This document shows positions 61,546 through 64,000 of a stretch of 64,000 nt of DNA, piece by piece; the stretch's first letter is position 1; every line of letters starts with the position of its first letter. Below the pieces are notes generated by a model. That model made no database searches, was not told where the DNA came from, and saw nothing but the letters and a program-made list of their open reading frames with translations. The translations under genes were made by a program, and so were the position numbers. The stretch covers positions 2,741,706 through 2,805,705 of the forward strand of contig JABAKD010000021.1 in NCBI GenBank assembly GCA_012845835.1. The letters are read 5' to 3'. The stretch comes from Undaria pinnatifida. Taxonomy: Eukaryota > Sar > Phaeophyceae > Laminariales > Alariaceae.

Positions 61546-62922
61546 AAACAACTGTGACGTTCCGACGACATGGTCTGACGTTCATTTGCCGGATACTTCT
61601 TGCCTCGATTGAGGCTCGCCGTGTGTTATTCAGAACGGAAGCTGGGCTAGAAGGGGGTGCCGCTGTCTTCCTATCTGTCGCAGCACGGCTCGGCAATTAA
61701 TTACTGCTGACATTGCTCATCGAGTTGTTTGTTACATCATCGCTATAGCGGTGCGGGTCAAGCGTAGGCCGAGGGCTCATACGCGCAGTCGGGGGGAGGG
61801 GGGGATTCGGGGGGGGAGGGGGAAGAGGGGGAAGGGGAGGATGAGAGGGGGGGGGGGGGCTCTCATCCCCCCCTTCCCGGGGTTCTTTGGAATCTGCCTG
61901 TTGTAGGAAGCAGGATAATCTATTGTTATAATAGGTGCGGCGGTTTACTTGTGTGTGGCGCTTTGTTTTTGGCACTTTTCACTCATTTTGCGAGCCTCGC
62001 AGGTACGTGGCTCATCTGTTTGCCTGCTCATTCGACGAGGTCACAGCAAGCAGCCCTCGTTGTGGCCCCACCCACAATATTATCATGTGTTTGACTGTGA
62101 GCGCCCGCCACGTGCGTTTTTGTGTACCCCGCCCCACTTGTTACAGGCAAGTCTGTGTAATACGCACGCGTGTGATAATGTGGCGGTGGAACACCGGGGA
62201 CATGGGATTTTTGCACCCCAAGCTCCGGTACCTGGTAGCACCGAACCCTCAAAAGATATGCCAGCAGAGGCATGTCCGTCAAGGGAAAATGTGTACCGGT
62301 CAAGGGTAAAGCCGAGTGAGTGTTCCCATACTTAAACCTAGTGGTGTGGCGTCCGCCAAGGCAAATCAAAATTGGCATTATATATATAGTCTGTCAAAGG
62401 AAGGGGGTGAACGCGTCCTGTGTTCTGACGTGTTTAACTGATGATTGTCGAGGACCGTTACGTACTAAAAGCGTTACACAAAGTAAGAGAGGCTGTTGGC
62501 GCCGCTGCCTGGAAGCCCTCGGGAATGGTGCACAGGGGATTGCCCTGCAGAGTGCTTGTGTTTTGAAAACAGCAATTCGACAGCCTGCTGTGGCTGACGA
62601 CGTGAAGCGTATTCACTCTCGGTGTTTTACCGTCAATCGCCCGCACGATAACCACCATCTCATCAGATCTTCTCCGGTGGGGATACAAAACCGCCCGCAA
62701 TTTTTTTGGTGTCACGACCACGATACTCATCGGCAACCGAGACTTTTGTTCACGGCATACGCAGCCAGTGCATGTGCATGCAGCATCCTCATTTCATAAA
62801 ATGCACACAACGGTTGTTACGGTTTCACGGCCGTGACTGTTTTTACAATGTATACTCGCGTATAAACAGTTCGGATTTTTTTTTATAATTCTATACATGT
62901 TAAGATACGGCCTCGAAAGGCA
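61546..62922. other. No gene recognised
   Basis: A G-rich strand-asymmetric run (61790-61860) and several open frames in different phases, none with recognisable motifs or good splice sites. Confidence 0.4.
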
Positions 62923-63424
62923 TGTAATGATCCGTATTTGAGATAATTTGGATGGGTTTTGTTTGATAAGGTTGGCGTTTTATATTCGGGATAGTCAGGA
63001 AATAGATCGGAGGCTGTTGATAGCTGGCGCGGGAAGGCGTGGTGATGACTCAAGACGGTGACACAGAACTCTCTCTTATATTATCCAGCCGTCGAGCCTG
63101 ACTCGGTCTCCTATGGGGCCAACTACGAGTGACAGCTCATGGCAAATAATGCCGGGAACTATCCGGCCAAATAGTCCCCTTACACCTTATACATGAATCC
63201 CTTACCAATATCCGGAACTCCCTGATATAAGATGGATCATAATCGCCATGTTCATGAGGACAACCAACAGAGGCACGTGCCTCCGATCTCAGAAGCCATC
63301 CGGGGCTCTGGTAGAATAGAATAAAGCTACGCGTCTACGAAGGCAAAGAAAATTAGTACTCTCCGAGGACCTGCTCAATTGGCAGACCTCCAGGGGGCAC
63401 TCTGTCCCCACCAATACCCTTACA
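62923..63424 (-). repeat. TG...CA-bounded repeat, longer copy
   Basis: The minus strand begins TGTAAGGGTATTGG and ends GGATCATTACA. It matches 30309-30551 on both sides of a segment of about 240 bp that the other copy lacks (between the GAGGCACGTGCCTC palindrome and GATCTATTTCCTGAC). Either this copy gained a segment or the other lost it. Confidence 0.75.
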
Positions 63425-63451
63425 TTATAGCGTTGTCTTAGGCTAGACTTG

Positions 63452-63958
63452 CTATTGTGGCAGCGTTCCTCCAATCTCTCCGATAGCTGTTTTTCGAAGC
63501 GATTTTGCTTTTGCTTTCCATCGAGCCCACAACCCCTGTCCCTTCACTGGCTTCTCAATGGAAGGAGCGCCCTTCCTCTTCCAACGGCGACCGCAACAGC
63601 AGTGAGATGGCGGGGGCCCCTCCTGTTGGTCGCCGGGCACGAACCACACGGACGACACCTTCCAACTACGTGCGGGCGACACCGATCTTCGGAGCACACT
63701 CCTCGTCTCGGCTTTTGGTCCCATCAGTTCCCCGCCAGCTGTGTTACATGGGCCACCCCGCAGCGGAACTGTCCAAACCCCATCCATCAGGAGCACACTC
63801 CTCGTCTCGGCTTTGGGTCGCATCAGTTCCCCGCCAGCAGGTCGCATGGACCACTCCGCAGCGGAACTGCCCAAGCCCCACCCATCAGACTTGTTCGATC
63901 CGCGCTCCGCCAGCATGTTGCACTGCTCATCTCCGCGAGCTGCCAGCACAAGCCCCAA
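63452..63958 (-). CDS. ORF with an in-frame 33-residue tandem repeat; function unknown
   Basis: This minus-strand frame has 168 codons. A unit of exactly 99 bp is duplicated in frame: GGELMRPKAETRSVLLMDGV and GGELMGPKAETRSVL, starting at 63692 and 63791 on the plus strand, with a third partial unit (63890 onward). In-frame duplication and lack of stops suggest coding or former coding. The basic C-terminal part reads GRRWKRKGAPSIEKPVKGQG. No family was recognised and the 5' context is cut by the window end. It could be an exon of a gene continuing beyond 64000, or a repeat-derived frame. Confidence 0.35.
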   Translation of the reverse strand: MGLVLAARGDEQCNMLAERGSNKSDGWGLGSSAAEWSMRPAGGELMRPKAETRSVLLMDGVWTVPLRGGPCNTAGGELMGPKAETRSVLRRSVSPARSWKVSSVWFVPGDQQEGPPPSHCCCGRRWKRKGAPSIEKPVKGQGLWARWKAKAKSLRKTAIGEIGGTLPQ

Positions 63959-64000
63959 GATCGCCCGTCGACCTGTACTTTTTTTTGCGCTTCGGGGCTG

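Noticed and set aside
62320-62799. 159-codon plus-strand frame
   Set aside because: No motif, no codon bias, no splice context. Overlapping frames of similar length are open on both strands.

Overview
The window is nuclear DNA of a eukaryote, probably a repeat-rich protist or alga. Coding sequence comes in short pieces bounded by spliceosomal splice sites, introns average more than 2 kb, and the introns are packed with short non-autonomous transposable elements, satellites and minisatellites. The sequence alone does not fix the lineage. An algal or stramenopile nuclear genome fits the style, but that is a guess.

One gene can be read across most of the window, on the + strand from an ATG at 3110 to a TGA at 56459 (about 53 kb, at least 20 exons, roughly 1,250-1,300 residues). 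In order its product has four ankyrin repeats (exons 1-3), a very long low-complexity Pro/Thr/Gly-rich linker (exon 4), a protein kinase domain split over exons 6-13, a helical or coiled-coil segment (exons 14-15), and a C-terminal module with CPRLF, FLCAH and DGEVSWTCHEH motifs spread over exons 15-20. Reading phase is continuous at every resolved junction. Only the 3' end of exon 5 is unresolved. The layout suggests an intracellular signalling kinase with an ankyrin recognition region.

Two features of this gene stand out. Many exons are accompanied by one to four decayed copies of themselves, lying in tandem in the neighbouring intron and usually upstream of the intact copy. In addition, 4 of the 18 resolved 5' splice sites are GC rather than GT.

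Layout: 1-3109 holds dispersed repeats and a 1.4-kb foldback element (697-2077). 3110-56459 is the gene. Its introns carry about 28 copies or pieces of a MITE family (R1: TIR GACGCGTGCTACGATAGAGG, 4-bp target duplications), a second TIR family with long and short forms (R2), two more TIR families (R3, R4), a family with a GCGAGTCGACGAGG end (R5), (CGGGT)n elements, GATCTAGAT-rich arrays, 59-bp and about 105-bp satellites, an 11-bp GATGTTATGAT minisatellite, and a pair of tRNA-derived SINE-like copies. 56460-64000 is mostly repeats, with one minus-strand ORF carrying an in-frame 33-residue duplication at the right edge. No rRNA, intact tRNA, CRISPR array or bacterial-type operon was seen. All family names come from reading motifs by eye; no database search was done.
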